Source of the DNA: CAXDOZ01 sp963991145
Lineage (GTDB): Bacteria; Bacteroidota; Bacteroidia; Chitinophagales; JABDMM01
Assembly (NCBI GenBank): GCA_963991145.1
Contig: CAXDOZ010000004.1
Coordinates: forward strand, 1-50,214
DNA: 50,214 nt
Direction of reading: 5' to 3'
Below are positions 15,157-23,709 of the stretch, piece by piece; position 1 is the stretch's first letter, and every line of letters starts with the position of its first letter. The notes below the pieces were generated by a model, which saw only the letters and a program-made list of their open reading frames with translations, made no database searches and was not told the DNA's origin. Made by a program: the position numbers and the translations under genes.

Positions 15157-16140
15157 TTACGAATTGGCCTCTTCGTACTCGGAAACTATCCTTTCAATGA
15201 TTGAAGAAGCAGGCTCGATTGCCCTTACGTGTTCAATGCTTGGACCAGCGCACCACAAGGTTTTGTACGTTGCTGAAAAGGCTGCCTTTTCGATGGATTT
15301 CATTCCTTTCAGATAGGTGACCATCTTGACCCATTTTTTGAGTCCTTTATTCTTTGCCAGAGTGGCTTCCAGCCAGTTTTGTTTGGTCCCGATCTTTTTG
15401 ACATAGGGCGTATTGATCACAGTGCAGGGCGTGCCCGAGATCTTGGTGGTTACTACAATATCCTCCCCTCCATAATCAACGCAGGCCTGCTTGTAATCTT
15501 CGCTGACATCAGACTCTGTAGTAGCAATGAATGGACTACCGATAGATGCACCGCAGGCTCCCAGTTCCAATCTGGATTTTAGCTGAGAACCAGTTCCTAC
15601 ACCTCCGGCAGATATCACAGGGAGATCACACTCTCTTAAAAGTAATGGGATCAGTTCTTCAGGATCCATTGGTCCAAGGTGGCCTCCGGCCTGATTATTT
15701 ACCGCGATCAGTGCATCAGCGCCCATGGCTTCGCATTTCTTTGCGTATTTCAGGTCGATCACATCAGTAAAGACCTTGATGCCTTTAGGCTTGCATGCTT
15801 CAATGATCTTTTGTGGAGATCCAAGCGAAGTGATTATGAAATCAACCTCATAATCAAGACAGGCCTTTAGCTGATAAGGAAACTTATAATTGGATTTATT
15901 GGCTACCAGATTGATCCCAAATGGACCATTGATATTCTCTTTGATGTATGCTAAAGCAGCTCTTAGATCCTTTTCAGTTCGGTAATTAAGAGCAGGTATT
16001 GCACCTGCAATTCCGGATTCTGCAGCCGCAATCACCATGGCTGCATTAGAAACAAGAAACATTGGAGCCATAATGATTGGGTATTTGATCCCAAGCATTT
16101 CAGTCAGTTCGGTGCTGATCTTTTGGCTCTTTGCTTCCAT
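15157..16140 (-). CDS. Nitronate monooxygenase / flavin-dependent enoyl reductase family protein
   Basis: 327 residues, a TIM-barrel FMN enzyme. Family signatures: YPIIMAPMFLVSN (20-32), AVNNQAGGHLGP with the conserved loop bearing the catalytic His (about 154), and SAGGVGTGSQL (177-187) binding the FMN phosphate. The IGSPFIATTES stretch fits the same family. Annotation pipelines call such proteins nitronate monooxygenase, but many members act on other substrates, so the exact reaction is uncertain. Its ATG overlaps the gcvT stop by one base (TAATG), suggesting coupled translation with the glycine cleavage T-protein. The C-terminal helix and stop are intact. Confidence 0.88.
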   Translation of the reverse strand: MEAKSQKISTELTEMLGIKYPIIMAPMFLVSNAAMVIAAAESGIAGAIPALNYRTEKDLRAALAYIKENINGPFGINLVANKSNYKFPYQLKACLDYEVDFIITSLGSPQKIIEACKPKGIKVFTDVIDLKYAKKCEAMGADALIAVNNQAGGHLGPMDPEELIPLLLRECDLPVISAGGVGTGSQLKSRLELGACGASIGSPFIATTESDVSEDYKQACVDYGGEDIVVTTKISGTPCTVINTPYVKKIGTKQNWLEATLAKNKGLKKWVKMVTYLKGMKSIEKAAFSATYKTLWCAGPSIEHVRAIEPASSIIERIVSEYEEANS

Positions 16141-17222
16141 TATCCTTTATAGAAAGGCAGCTTAACCACCTTTGCTTTGATGAATTTGTTTCGAATATTG
16201 ATGCAGATCTCAGTATCTGCTTTAGCGAAGTCTTTCAGGACATAACCCATCCCAATTGCCTTTTCAAGTGAAGGTGCCATGGTTCCGGAAGTAACATTCC
16301 CGATGAACTGACCATCCTCCAGGCAGATCTCGTAATTCTGTCTTGGGATTCCTCGATCGATCATTTCAAAACCTACGAGCTTCTTATCTGCTCCATTGGT
16401 CTTCACTGCCTCCACGATCGGGCGGGCATTGAAATCCTTTGTGAATTTGGTGATCCAGCCAAGCCCGGCTTCAATAGGGCTGGTAGTATCATCAATATCA
16501 TTTCCGTATAGGCAATATCCCATCTCAAGTCTAAGTGTATCTCTAGCTGCAAGACCGATTGGCTTAATATCATAGGCAGCACCTGTCTCCATTACCTTAT
16601 TCCAAACTTCAACAGCTTCTGAAGAAGGGATGTAAAGCTCAAATCCTCCCGAACCGGTGTATCCTGTTGCTGAAAGAATCACATTGTCAACTCCAGCAAA
16701 GGTTCCGTGATCGAAAGTGTAAAATGCAATGTTTGAAAGATCAACATTTGTAAGAGTCTGAAGAGCATCAATAGCTTTAGGACCCTGAACAGCTAGAAGA
16801 GCATATTTGTCTGAAGCATTCTCCATTTCAACTCCCATGCTATTCTTGGAAACGATCCAATTCCAATCCTTTTCGATGTTAGCCGCATTTACAACCAACA
16901 TGAATTCCTCATCGCTCAGGCAGTAAACAAGAAGATCATCAACTATACCACCCTCATCATTGGTCATACATGAGTACTGGGCTTTCCCTGGGCTCAATTT
17001 TGAGGCATCATTGGTACATACCAGTTGAACAAGTTCAAGGGCTTTTGGGCCTCTAAGAAAGAACTCTCCCATGTGAGATACGTCGAATACACCTACAGCC
17101 TGACGAACGGTTTGGTGTTCTTCTTTGATCCCTGCATAAGAGATTGGCATATTGTATCCTGCGAAATCGGCCATTTTGGCTCCAAGGCCTTCATGAATAG
17201 CGGTTAGAGGTGTGTTTTTCAT
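16140..17222 (-). CDS. gcvT: Aminomethyltransferase, glycine cleavage system T protein
   Basis: 360 residues, complete. GcvT takes the aminomethyl group from lipoyl-GcvH and passes the methylene to tetrahydrofolate, releasing ammonia. Diagnostic stretches include MADFAGYNMPISY (17-29), VFDVSHMGEF (46-55), LLAVQGPKA (about 142-150), ATGYTGSGGFELYIP (185-199), LAARDTLRLEMGYCLYGND (226-244) and the end IGNVTSGTMAPSLEKAIGMG. The conserved Asp in the ARDTLR region is kept. gcvH lies 20 kb away at 37275 and gcvP is not in the window. It is the first gene of a two-gene unit with the flavoprotein at 15157. A TAGTTTTG box lies 18 bases upstream. Confidence 0.97.
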   Translation of the reverse strand: MKNTPLTAIHEGLGAKMADFAGYNMPISYAGIKEEHQTVRQAVGVFDVSHMGEFFLRGPKALELVQLVCTNDASKLSPGKAQYSCMTNDEGGIVDDLLVYCLSDEEFMLVVNAANIEKDWNWIVSKNSMGVEMENASDKYALLAVQGPKAIDALQTLTNVDLSNIAFYTFDHGTFAGVDNVILSATGYTGSGGFELYIPSSEAVEVWNKVMETGAAYDIKPIGLAARDTLRLEMGYCLYGNDIDDTTSPIEAGLGWITKFTKDFNARPIVEAVKTNGADKKLVGFEMIDRGIPRQNYEICLEDGQFIGNVTSGTMAPSLEKAIGMGYVLKDFAKADTEICINIRNKFIKAKVVKLPFYKG

Positions 17223-17239
17223 TTGCTTTAATTGGCTGG

Positions 17240-17247
17240 CAAAACTA
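17240..17247 (-). promoter_or_regulatory. Candidate -7 box (TAGTTTTG) for gcvT
   Basis: On the minus strand TAGTTTTG matches TAnnTTTG, 17 bases before the gcvT start. The spacing would give a very short leader. No -33 TTG is seen nearby, so the support is the -7 motif alone. Confidence 0.35.
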
Positions 17248-17366
17248 GTTAATTATTGGTCTGTTTGTCGGTACCACGATCTAGAAACACAAATTGCGAT
17301 CCACTGTTTTCCCAATAATCTGCGTCTTCATCTTGCATTTATTAATCTTTTACATTTACGGAGTTT

Positions 17367-18305
17367 ATGAAGTTATCCCAAGCCCTAAGCCTCAATGAGA
17401 TCCAGGAGCTCGTAGGAGGCAAGATCGTCGGAAATAAAGACCTTAAAATTACTGGTATCAATGAGATCCATAAGGTTGTAGAAGGCGATCTTACTTATGT
17501 AGACTTTCACAAGTACTACGATTTTGTTCTCAATAGTGAAGCATCTGTAATTCTTATCGATAAAGAAGCAGATGCCCCGGAAGGCAAGGCATTGATCATT
17601 GTTGACGACCCCTTTACAGCTTACAATTCCCTCGCTCATAGATTCAGGCCAACCCAGCATTGCACCAATGTGATCTCAGAAACGGCAGAAATTGGTGAAG
17701 GGACCATTATTCATTCGGGTTCAGTTATTGGGAATAATGTAAAGATTGGTAAGAACTGTATTATCTATCCCAATGTCACGGTTTATGATTATTCAGAGAT
17801 TGGAGATAACACCATCATCCATTCCAATACCTGCATTGGCTCTGATGCCTTCTATTTTAAAGGAAGGGGAACCCATTATGAGAAAATGCACACCATCGGT
17901 CGCACAATCATTGGAAGCGATGTCGAGATCGGATCTAATGTAACTGTAGCTTCGGGAGTCTCTGGAGATACGGTGATTGGAGATGGAACCAAGCTTGATT
18001 CCCAGATCCATATCGGACATGGAGTAGTTATCGGAAAGCATTGTCTCCTTTGTGCTCAGGTTGCCATTGCCGGCAAATGCAATATTGGCGATCACGTAAT
18101 ACTTTACGGCAAAGTGGGTGTATCAAAAGCAATTACTATTGGAGATAAAGCAGTGATTCTCGCTTCCAGTAATGTTGGAGATAACCTTGAAGGGGGTAAA
18201 ACTTACTTCGGTTCACCTGCTCAGGAGCGAAGAATAGCCTGGAGAGAATACGCTGTATATCGCAAGCTTCCAGAGATCTGGGAGAAAGTCAAAAAACTGG
18301 ATTAA
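17367..18305 (+). CDS. LpxD-like acyltransferase (UDP-3-O-acylglucosamine N-acyltransferase family)
   Basis: 312 residues. An N-terminal uridine-binding-type domain (about 1-95) precedes a left-handed beta-helix made of hexapeptide repeats (I-G-x-x-x-I, e.g. IGEGTII, IGNNVKIG, IGKHCLLCAQ) and a short C-terminal helix. The catalytic region QIHIGHGVVIGKH (211-223) keeps the His seen in LpxD. It would transfer a 3-hydroxyacyl chain in lipid A synthesis. Bacteroidota often carry a second LpxD-like gene besides the one next to lpxC-fabZ, and the genes around this one (gcvT, rnhB) are not lipid A genes. It may therefore act on another amino sugar. The 3' end overlaps rnhB by four bases. Confidence 0.88.
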   Translation: MKLSQALSLNEIQELVGGKIVGNKDLKITGINEIHKVVEGDLTYVDFHKYYDFVLNSEASVILIDKEADAPEGKALIIVDDPFTAYNSLAHRFRPTQHCTNVISETAEIGEGTIIHSGSVIGNNVKIGKNCIIYPNVTVYDYSEIGDNTIIHSNTCIGSDAFYFKGRGTHYEKMHTIGRTIIGSDVEIGSNVTVASGVSGDTVIGDGTKLDSQIHIGHGVVIGKHCLLCAQVAIAGKCNIGDHVILYGKVGVSKAITIGDKAVILASSNVGDNLEGGKTYFGSPAQERRIAWREYAVYRKLPEIWEKVKKLD

Positions 18306-18901
18306 AAAAGTTTGCCCTGTTCGGGCAGATTGACCTTGAAGCTCTTTCTGTGGTATTCGGTTGATCCGTATTCCTTTACAGCTAATCGGTGCTCAATTGT
18401 TGGGTAGCCCTTATTCTGTTGCCAATTGTATTCCGGATGCTCTTCATGGATCTTTTTCATGTATTCATCGCGATGTGTTTTGGCTAAAATGGAAGCAGCA
18501 GCGATACTTGCAAATCGGCCATCTCCTTTAACAAAACATTCAAAGGGAACTTCGTGAAAAGGCTTGAAGCGGTTTCCATCAACCAATATGAACTCTGCAT
18601 TTGGTTCTAGCTTCTCCAATGCCTTATGCATCCCCAGAAAAGAGGCATTAAGGATATTGATCTTATCGATTTCTTCCGGTTCAATCAGCGAAACTGACCA
18701 TGAAATGGCCTCTCGTTCTATGATCGGCCGGAGGCTATCCCTATCCTTTTCAGATAATTTCTTTGAATCGTTTAGCAAGGGATGATTGAAATCTGGGGGT
18801 AAAATAACCGCAGCAGCGGAAACAGGACCGGCTAAACAGCCTCTTCCGGCTTCATCACAACCTGCCTCCAGTCGTTCGCGTTTAATGTAGGCTTTAAGCA
18901 C
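18302..18901 (-). CDS. rnhB: Ribonuclease HII
   Basis: 199 residues, normal length. It removes ribonucleotides and RNA from RNA-DNA hybrids. The catalytic carboxylates are visible: Asp16-Glu17 in AGCDEAGRG, Asp108 in ILVDGNR and Asp145 in KTHRDEY. NDSKKLS and ASILAKTHRDEYM fit the family. The start is a GTG at 18901, with no in-frame ATG before the catalytic Asp, so a non-ATG start is required. The gene is convergent with the LpxD-like gene (four-base overlap) and divergent from the flippase gene. Confidence 0.96.
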   Translation of the reverse strand: MLKAYIKRERLEAGCDEAGRGCLAGPVSAAAVILPPDFNHPLLNDSKKLSEKDRDSLRPIIEREAISWSVSLIEPEEIDKINILNASFLGMHKALEKLEPNAEFILVDGNRFKPFHEVPFECFVKGDGRFASIAAASILAKTHRDEYMKKIHEEHPEYNWQQNKGYPTIEHRLAVKEYGSTEYHRKSFKVNLPEQGKLF

Positions 18902-18957
18902 CTGTCGAAATTAATCCAATATCGTACATAGACCTTCTTAATTGTTGATAGGAAGCA

Positions 18958-18988
18958 TTGCCATCGCTAGATATCAGAATTAAGTTTG
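18958..18988 (+). promoter_or_regulatory. Candidate Bacteroidota promoter (TTG-N20-TAAGTTTG) for the flippase operon
   Basis: TTG at 18958-18960 and TAAGTTTG at 18981-18988 are 20 bases apart, close to the spacing of the Bacteroidota primary sigma factor (-33 TTG, -7 TAnnTTTG). The start codon at 19014 leaves a leader of about 20 bases. This is the best promoter match in the window. Confidence 0.6.
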
Positions 18989-19013
18989 TTTTTAATCCAG
19001 ATTAACCGCGCGT

Positions 19014-20489
19014 TTGAATCCAATAAAGCGACTTGCCGGACAAACATTGACCTACGGGGTGAGTAGCATCATAGGTCGATTTCTCACTTTTCTGTTGGTC
19101 CCAATCTATACCAGGGTCCTCAGTCCGGCGGAGTATGGTGTGGTCACCGACTGGTACTCTGTTGCCGGCTTTCTCTTAGTCGTATTGCCTTATGGAATGG
19201 AAACTGCCTTCTTTCGATACAGCAAAAAGAGGGATGGAGATCAAAATGTCTATGCCACCGCTTTTAGGTCAGTTCTGACAAGCACACTTGCTTTCCTTGG
19301 TCTCACATTGATCTTTAGCCAGTCCCTGGCCGATGCCTCAGGTTACTCCAACTTTCCCGAGTATGTTATCTGGTTTGCATTTATCCTAAGCTTTGACACA
19401 ATTGCTGCGCTTCCATTTGCCCGACTTCGCTTTGAGAATAAAGCAGTTCGATTTGCATCCATTAAGCTCATAGAGCTAGGTGTAAATATTGGGATCAACC
19501 TATTCTTTCTAGTACTCTGCCGACAGGCATGGCTGCAAGATCCGAATAGCTTTTTTGGAAACCTCTTTAACCCAGCGTTTGGCGTAGGATACATCTTTGT
19601 AGCCAATCTGGCTGCTAGTGCTGTGAAATTGTTATTGCTAAGTCCGGAGTTTCGCAGTCTTGGAGGTCAATTCAAAAAAGATCTATGGAAGGAAATGCTG
19701 ACATACGGTGCTCCTTTGGTTCTTGTAGGTCTGGCTGGGATCATTAATGAAATGCTGGATAGACAGTTGCTGAAATACATGCTTCCTTTCAGTAAGGAAG
19801 AGAATCTTGCACAATTGGGGATCTACGGGGCGAACTATAAGTTGGCTGTTTTCATGAATCTCTTCATTCAGGCATTTAGGTATGCAGCTGAGCCCTTCTT
19901 TTTTCAGCAAAGTGATGATAAGAATTCAAAAAGGATCTATGCCGATGTGTTGAAGTACTTTGTAATTGCAGGAGCTTTGGTGTTCTTAACCATCACCTTG
20001 TTTATCGATCAGTTCCGGTTTTTCATTGGCAAGGAGTACTGGTCAGGTCTTGAGCTTGTACCTATCCTTTTACTGGCTAATTTATTCCTGGGCATTGTAG
20101 TGAATCTATCCATTTGGTATAAACTAACCGATAAGACAATGCTGGGTGCAGCTGTTGCTATTGGAGGAGCTATGATCACCGTAATCTTAAATATTCTTTG
20201 GATTCCTACAATGGGCATTGAAGGTTCTGCCTGGGCTACTTTGGTTTGTTATAGCTCAATGGCGGTTGTATCCTATTTGCTAAGCAGAAAGTACTTCCCT
20301 GTACCATATCAATTGCTAAGAATTCTAGCCTACCTATTCCTGGCAGTTTTGATTTTCATGGTATTTAATGAATTGAAAGACAGAGTAGAAGTACTTGTGT
20401 ATCATATTTCTGCGGTAGTTTCTATCCTTTGCTTTGCAGTTTTTGCATTTAGCGTAGAAAAGCGTGAATGGGGGGCGTGGAAAGTTTAA
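19014..20489 (+). CDS. Polysaccharide biosynthesis flippase (Wzx/MATE-like, oligosaccharide transporter)
   Basis: 491 residues with 12 to 14 hydrophobic segments, the size of polysaccharide flippases in the MVF/MOP superfamily. The N-terminal MNPIKRLAGQTLTYGVSSII and LVPIYTRVLSPAEYGVV are typical of the Wzx-like group in Bacteroidota, and the middle MLTYGAPLVLVGLAGIINEM repeats the family pattern. It moves lipid-linked oligosaccharide across the inner membrane. The start is TTG at 19014; the next Met is over 60 residues downstream, past two membrane segments, so TTG is needed. It heads a plus-strand run to ruvA, with dut 24 bases beyond its stop. No glycosyltransferase genes adjoin it. Confidence 0.88.
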   Translation: MNPIKRLAGQTLTYGVSSIIGRFLTFLLVPIYTRVLSPAEYGVVTDWYSVAGFLLVVLPYGMETAFFRYSKKRDGDQNVYATAFRSVLTSTLAFLGLTLIFSQSLADASGYSNFPEYVIWFAFILSFDTIAALPFARLRFENKAVRFASIKLIELGVNIGINLFFLVLCRQAWLQDPNSFFGNLFNPAFGVGYIFVANLAASAVKLLLLSPEFRSLGGQFKKDLWKEMLTYGAPLVLVGLAGIINEMLDRQLLKYMLPFSKEENLAQLGIYGANYKLAVFMNLFIQAFRYAAEPFFFQQSDDKNSKRIYADVLKYFVIAGALVFLTITLFIDQFRFFIGKEYWSGLELVPILLLANLFLGIVVNLSIWYKLTDKTMLGAAVAIGGAMITVILNILWIPTMGIEGSAWATLVCYSSMAVVSYLLSRKYFPVPYQLLRILAYLFLAVLIFMVFNELKDRVEVLVYHISAVVSILCFAVFAFSVEKREWGAWKV

Positions 20490-20522
20490 TTAAGCTTAGC
20501 CAAAAAACTATTTTTGCCGCCC

Positions 20523-20957
20523 ATGGAAGTACGTATTATCAATCAATCGAGATTTGACCTGCCCAGATACGAAACGCAAGGATCTGCCGGGATGGATATT
20601 CGTGCCAACATCGAGGAGCCCATTCAAATTGAACCACTTGAAAGAGTGCTTGTCCCAACCGGGCTTTTTATTGAGCTCCCTTTAGGGTTTGAAGCGCAAC
20701 TTCGCCCAAGAAGTGGACTTGCCTTTAAAAGAGGAATCACATTGCCAAATAGCCCAGCTACAATAGATTCAGATTATCGAGGAGAGATCAAAGTAGCCTT
20801 GGTCAATTTAAGTAAGGAGAATGTGGTAATAGAATCCGGTGAGCGCATCTGTCAAATGGTGATTAGTAGGCACGAGCAAGTTGACTGGGTCGAAGTAGAA
20901 ACACTTAACGAAACCACCAGAGGTGAAGGTGGATTTGGACATACAGGAAAAAACTAA
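20523..20957 (+). CDS. dut: dUTP diphosphatase
   Basis: 144 residues from the ATG at 20523 (a TTG three codons earlier is unlikely). Trimeric dUTPases hydrolyse dUTP to dUMP and pyrophosphate and keep uracil out of DNA. All five motifs are seen: AGMDIRA (motif 1), RSGLA (2), the GITLPNSPATIDSDYRGEI stretch with the Asp-Tyr of motif 3, RICQMVIS (4) and RGEGGFGHTG (5). The start lies within a short gap after the flippase stop. It is intact and unremarkable. Confidence 0.97.
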   Translation: MEVRIINQSRFDLPRYETQGSAGMDIRANIEEPIQIEPLERVLVPTGLFIELPLGFEAQLRPRSGLAFKRGITLPNSPATIDSDYRGEIKVALVNLSKENVVIESGERICQMVISRHEQVDWVEVETLNETTRGEGGFGHTGKN

Positions 20958-20960
20958 AGA

Positions 20961-21965
20961 ATGAATATCATTATCCCCATGGCTGGACGAGGTTCCCGCT
21001 TAAGACCACACACATTAACTGTACCTAAGCCTTTGATTCCGGTAGCTGGAAAACCAATCGTTCAGAGATTGGTCGAAGATATCGTAGCTGTTTGTTCTGA
21101 AAAGGTTGACCACATTGGCTTTATCATTGGGGACTTTGGGAAAGAAGTGGAAGAGAACCTCTTAAATGTTGCCAAAGAATTAGGCGCTGAGGGGCACATC
21201 TATTATCAGGAGACACCAGAAGGAACCGCTCATGCAATTCAGTGCGCTAAAGAGATTCTTGAGGGTCCATGCATCATCGGCTTTGCCGATACTTTGTTCA
21301 GAGCAGACTTTAAGCTTGATTCATCCAAGGATGGAATTATCTGGGTTAACCAGGTTGATGATCCTTCAGCTTTTGGAGTAGTAAAAGTGAATGAGGAAGG
21401 GAATATCACAGATTTCATAGAGAAGCCAAGTACTCCGGTTTCTAACCTTGCGATCATTGGGATCTATTTCTTCAAGGAAGGCGAAAAGCTTAGAGATGAG
21501 ATTCAGTACTTACTCGACAACGATATTCGCGAGAAAGGAGAGTACCAGATTACAAATGCTCTTGAAAATTTGAAAAGCAAAGGAGCAAAGTTCGGAACCG
21601 GGGAGGTGCTTGAGTGGTTAGATTGTGGGAACAAGAAGGCTACAGTGCATAGTAACCATAGAGTTTTAGAATTTAAATCTGGTTCTGAGGAAATGATTCA
21701 TAGTCATGAATCTGAGAACTCAATAATCATCCCACCTTGTTTCATTGGAGAGGGAGCCATCATAAAGAATTCAATTATTGGACCTCATGTTTCTGTGGGG
21801 AAAGGAACTGAAATAAGTGATTCACGTATAAGCAATGCGATCGTTCAGGAAGATTCAAGGATTTTTAACAAAGTGATTTCCAACTCAATGATAGGAAATC
21901 ACGTTACCTTAACAGGAAATCCGGCAGATCTGAGCGTTGGAGATTACACGGTATTAGAGGATTAG
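20961..21965 (+). CDS. Sugar-phosphate nucleotidyltransferase with C-terminal left-handed helix
   Basis: 334 residues. The start MNIIIPMAGRGSRLRPHTLT has the pyrophosphorylase signature G-x-G-(T/S)-R-L-x-P, and VPKPLIPVAGKPIV follows with the conserved Lys. DTLFRADF and VDDPSAFGVV fit the nucleotide and sugar-binding sites. The C-terminal ~90 residues carry hexapeptide-like repeats (IIPPCFIGEGAIIKNSIIG), as in glucose-1-phosphate thymidylyltransferase-like and GDP-mannose pyrophosphorylase-like enzymes. The nucleotide cannot be assigned from sequence. It lies 3 bases after dut and 1 base before the next ORF, in an envelope-biogenesis run. Confidence 0.9.
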   Translation: MNIIIPMAGRGSRLRPHTLTVPKPLIPVAGKPIVQRLVEDIVAVCSEKVDHIGFIIGDFGKEVEENLLNVAKELGAEGHIYYQETPEGTAHAIQCAKEILEGPCIIGFADTLFRADFKLDSSKDGIIWVNQVDDPSAFGVVKVNEEGNITDFIEKPSTPVSNLAIIGIYFFKEGEKLRDEIQYLLDNDIREKGEYQITNALENLKSKGAKFGTGEVLEWLDCGNKKATVHSNHRVLEFKSGSEEMIHSHESENSIIIPPCFIGEGAIIKNSIIGPHVSVGKGTEISDSRISNAIVQEDSRIFNKVISNSMIGNHVTLTGNPADLSVGDYTVLED

Positions 21966-21966
21966 A

Positions 21967-23709
21967 ATGACAAGCCGCATATTCATATTCGCACTTCTCT
22001 GTGCAACTGTATTAAGTTCTTGTAGCGGGAGTAAATCAAGTGTAAGTAACACTGATTCTGAAAACGGAGCAGGTGAGCTCGATCCCAAAATGCAGGTGTC
22101 TCTTGAGCGCCGCTTTATTGATGCCATTAGAGAAAAGCATCTGGGCAATTATGAGGAGGCTCTGAAACTCTTTGAAGAAGTTACGAGGAGGGATCCGGCA
22201 AATGACGCTGCCCATTACGAACTATCTCAATTGTACTACGGGTCTGGCTTAATGGAGCTCTCCCTTTCTCATGCAAAGAAAGCAGTAGAGCTTGTGCCTG
22301 AGAATAAATGGTACCAGCTATTACTAGCAGATATCTATTCCTCAATCTACAAATTTGAAGAGGCTGCAGCTGTGTATGAGCAGATCGTAGATAAGTTCCC
22401 TGAAGAGTACGAGTTGTACCTCGATTGGGCCTATATGAATTTAAAGGCCGAGAATTATGAAAAGGCTATTCAGGCCTATGATGAACTCGAGAAGATCGTA
22501 GGTATTGACGAATCAATCAGCTTTCAGAAGCAATCGATCTTTTTGCGCATGAACGATCTAAACTCTGCAGTAGCTGAGATCGAGAAACTCATTGCTGAAT
22601 TTCCTGAGAAGACTGAGTACTACACGGTTCTTGCCGACATGTATGAAGTGAACGGAGACCAGGAAAGTGCAGCTAAGGTTTATCAGAGGATGATCGATGC
22701 CAATCCTGATAATCCTGCAGCTCAAATGGCTTTAGCCAAGATCAAGTACAATGAGGGAGACATCCCGGGTTACTTCGAGCTAATGAGTGAGGCATTTAGA
22801 AGTCCAAATCTGGATGTAGACTCAAAGATCATGGTGCTTTATACATATATCGAGCATTATGAATCCAGACAGGAAGAATGGGAAGATGCTGAAGCTCTAG
22901 CGGAGATCCTGGTTGAAGCTCATCCAGAAGAGGCAAAATCATATGCTATTCAGGGAGACCTAAAGTATCTGGCTGATAAACTTGAGGAGGCACAGGTCAG
23001 TTACAGAAAATCACTCGAGTTTGAGGATGGGGTATACAATGTCTGGCAACAGATATTGCTCATTGACGCAGACCTTTTGGATTACGATGCCATGCTTGAA
23101 GATGCTGAAAGAGCTATAGAACGATTTCCAAATCAGTCATTACCGAATTTCTTTTTAGGAGTAGCTCAAAGCCATTTTAATCAGAATGAAAAGGCGATCA
23201 GGAGTTATGGTCGTGCATTAATGATGAGTAGCACGAATCTTAATTTAAAATCTCAGATCTACAGCAATTTGGGGGACCTGTATCACAGTATAGGAGAATT
23301 CAAAGCCTCAGATAGTTGTTATTCTGCAAGTTTGGATATCGACCCGAATAATGCATTTGTGCTTAACAATTACGCCTACTTTTTAAGTCTTAGGAACGAT
23401 AATCTTGATGAGGCAGAGAAGATGTCAAAAAGGTCAAATGAATTGATGCCTGGCAATGCATCATTCGAAGACACTTATGCATGGATCCTTTACCAGAAAG
23501 GCGACTATAAGAAAGCGAAAGAGTGGATCGAGAAAGCTCTATCGAATGAGCCTACTGCAAACTCTGTTCTTTTGGAGCACTACGGCGACATCCTTTATAA
23601 ATTAGGAGAAATTGACCAGGCTGTCGAGCAATGGAATAAAGCCCTGAATGCTGGTGGTGACGCCGATTTGATTGGCAGGAAAATTGCCGACCGAAAGCTA
23701 TATGACTAG
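21967..23709 (+). CDS. TPR-repeat lipoprotein
   Basis: 580 residues. The signal MTSRIFIFALLCATVLSSCSG marks a lipoprotein with lipidation Cys19. About ten tetratricopeptide-like repeats cover most of the rest (e.g. GNYEEALKLFEEVTRRDPAN, FEEAAAVYEQIVDKFPEEYE, GEFKASDSCYSASLDIDPNN). These form a superhelical binding scaffold on the periplasmic face. Its stop overlaps the next gene by eight bases, and it follows the sugar nucleotidyltransferase by one base, so the genes are likely co-expressed. I know TPR lipoproteins with a neighbouring DUF4292 protein and an EnvC-like protein from Flavobacteriales but no defined function. Interaction with cell-envelope assembly is inferred from context. Confidence 0.85.
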   Translation: MTSRIFIFALLCATVLSSCSGSKSSVSNTDSENGAGELDPKMQVSLERRFIDAIREKHLGNYEEALKLFEEVTRRDPANDAAHYELSQLYYGSGLMELSLSHAKKAVELVPENKWYQLLLADIYSSIYKFEEAAAVYEQIVDKFPEEYELYLDWAYMNLKAENYEKAIQAYDELEKIVGIDESISFQKQSIFLRMNDLNSAVAEIEKLIAEFPEKTEYYTVLADMYEVNGDQESAAKVYQRMIDANPDNPAAQMALAKIKYNEGDIPGYFELMSEAFRSPNLDVDSKIMVLYTYIEHYESRQEEWEDAEALAEILVEAHPEEAKSYAIQGDLKYLADKLEEAQVSYRKSLEFEDGVYNVWQQILLIDADLLDYDAMLEDAERAIERFPNQSLPNFFLGVAQSHFNQNEKAIRSYGRALMMSSTNLNLKSQIYSNLGDLYHSIGEFKASDSCYSASLDIDPNNAFVLNNYAYFLSLRNDNLDEAEKMSKRSNELMPGNASFEDTYAWILYQKGDYKKAKEWIEKALSNEPTANSVLLEHYGDILYKLGEIDQAVEQWNKALNAGGDADLIGRKIADRKLYD

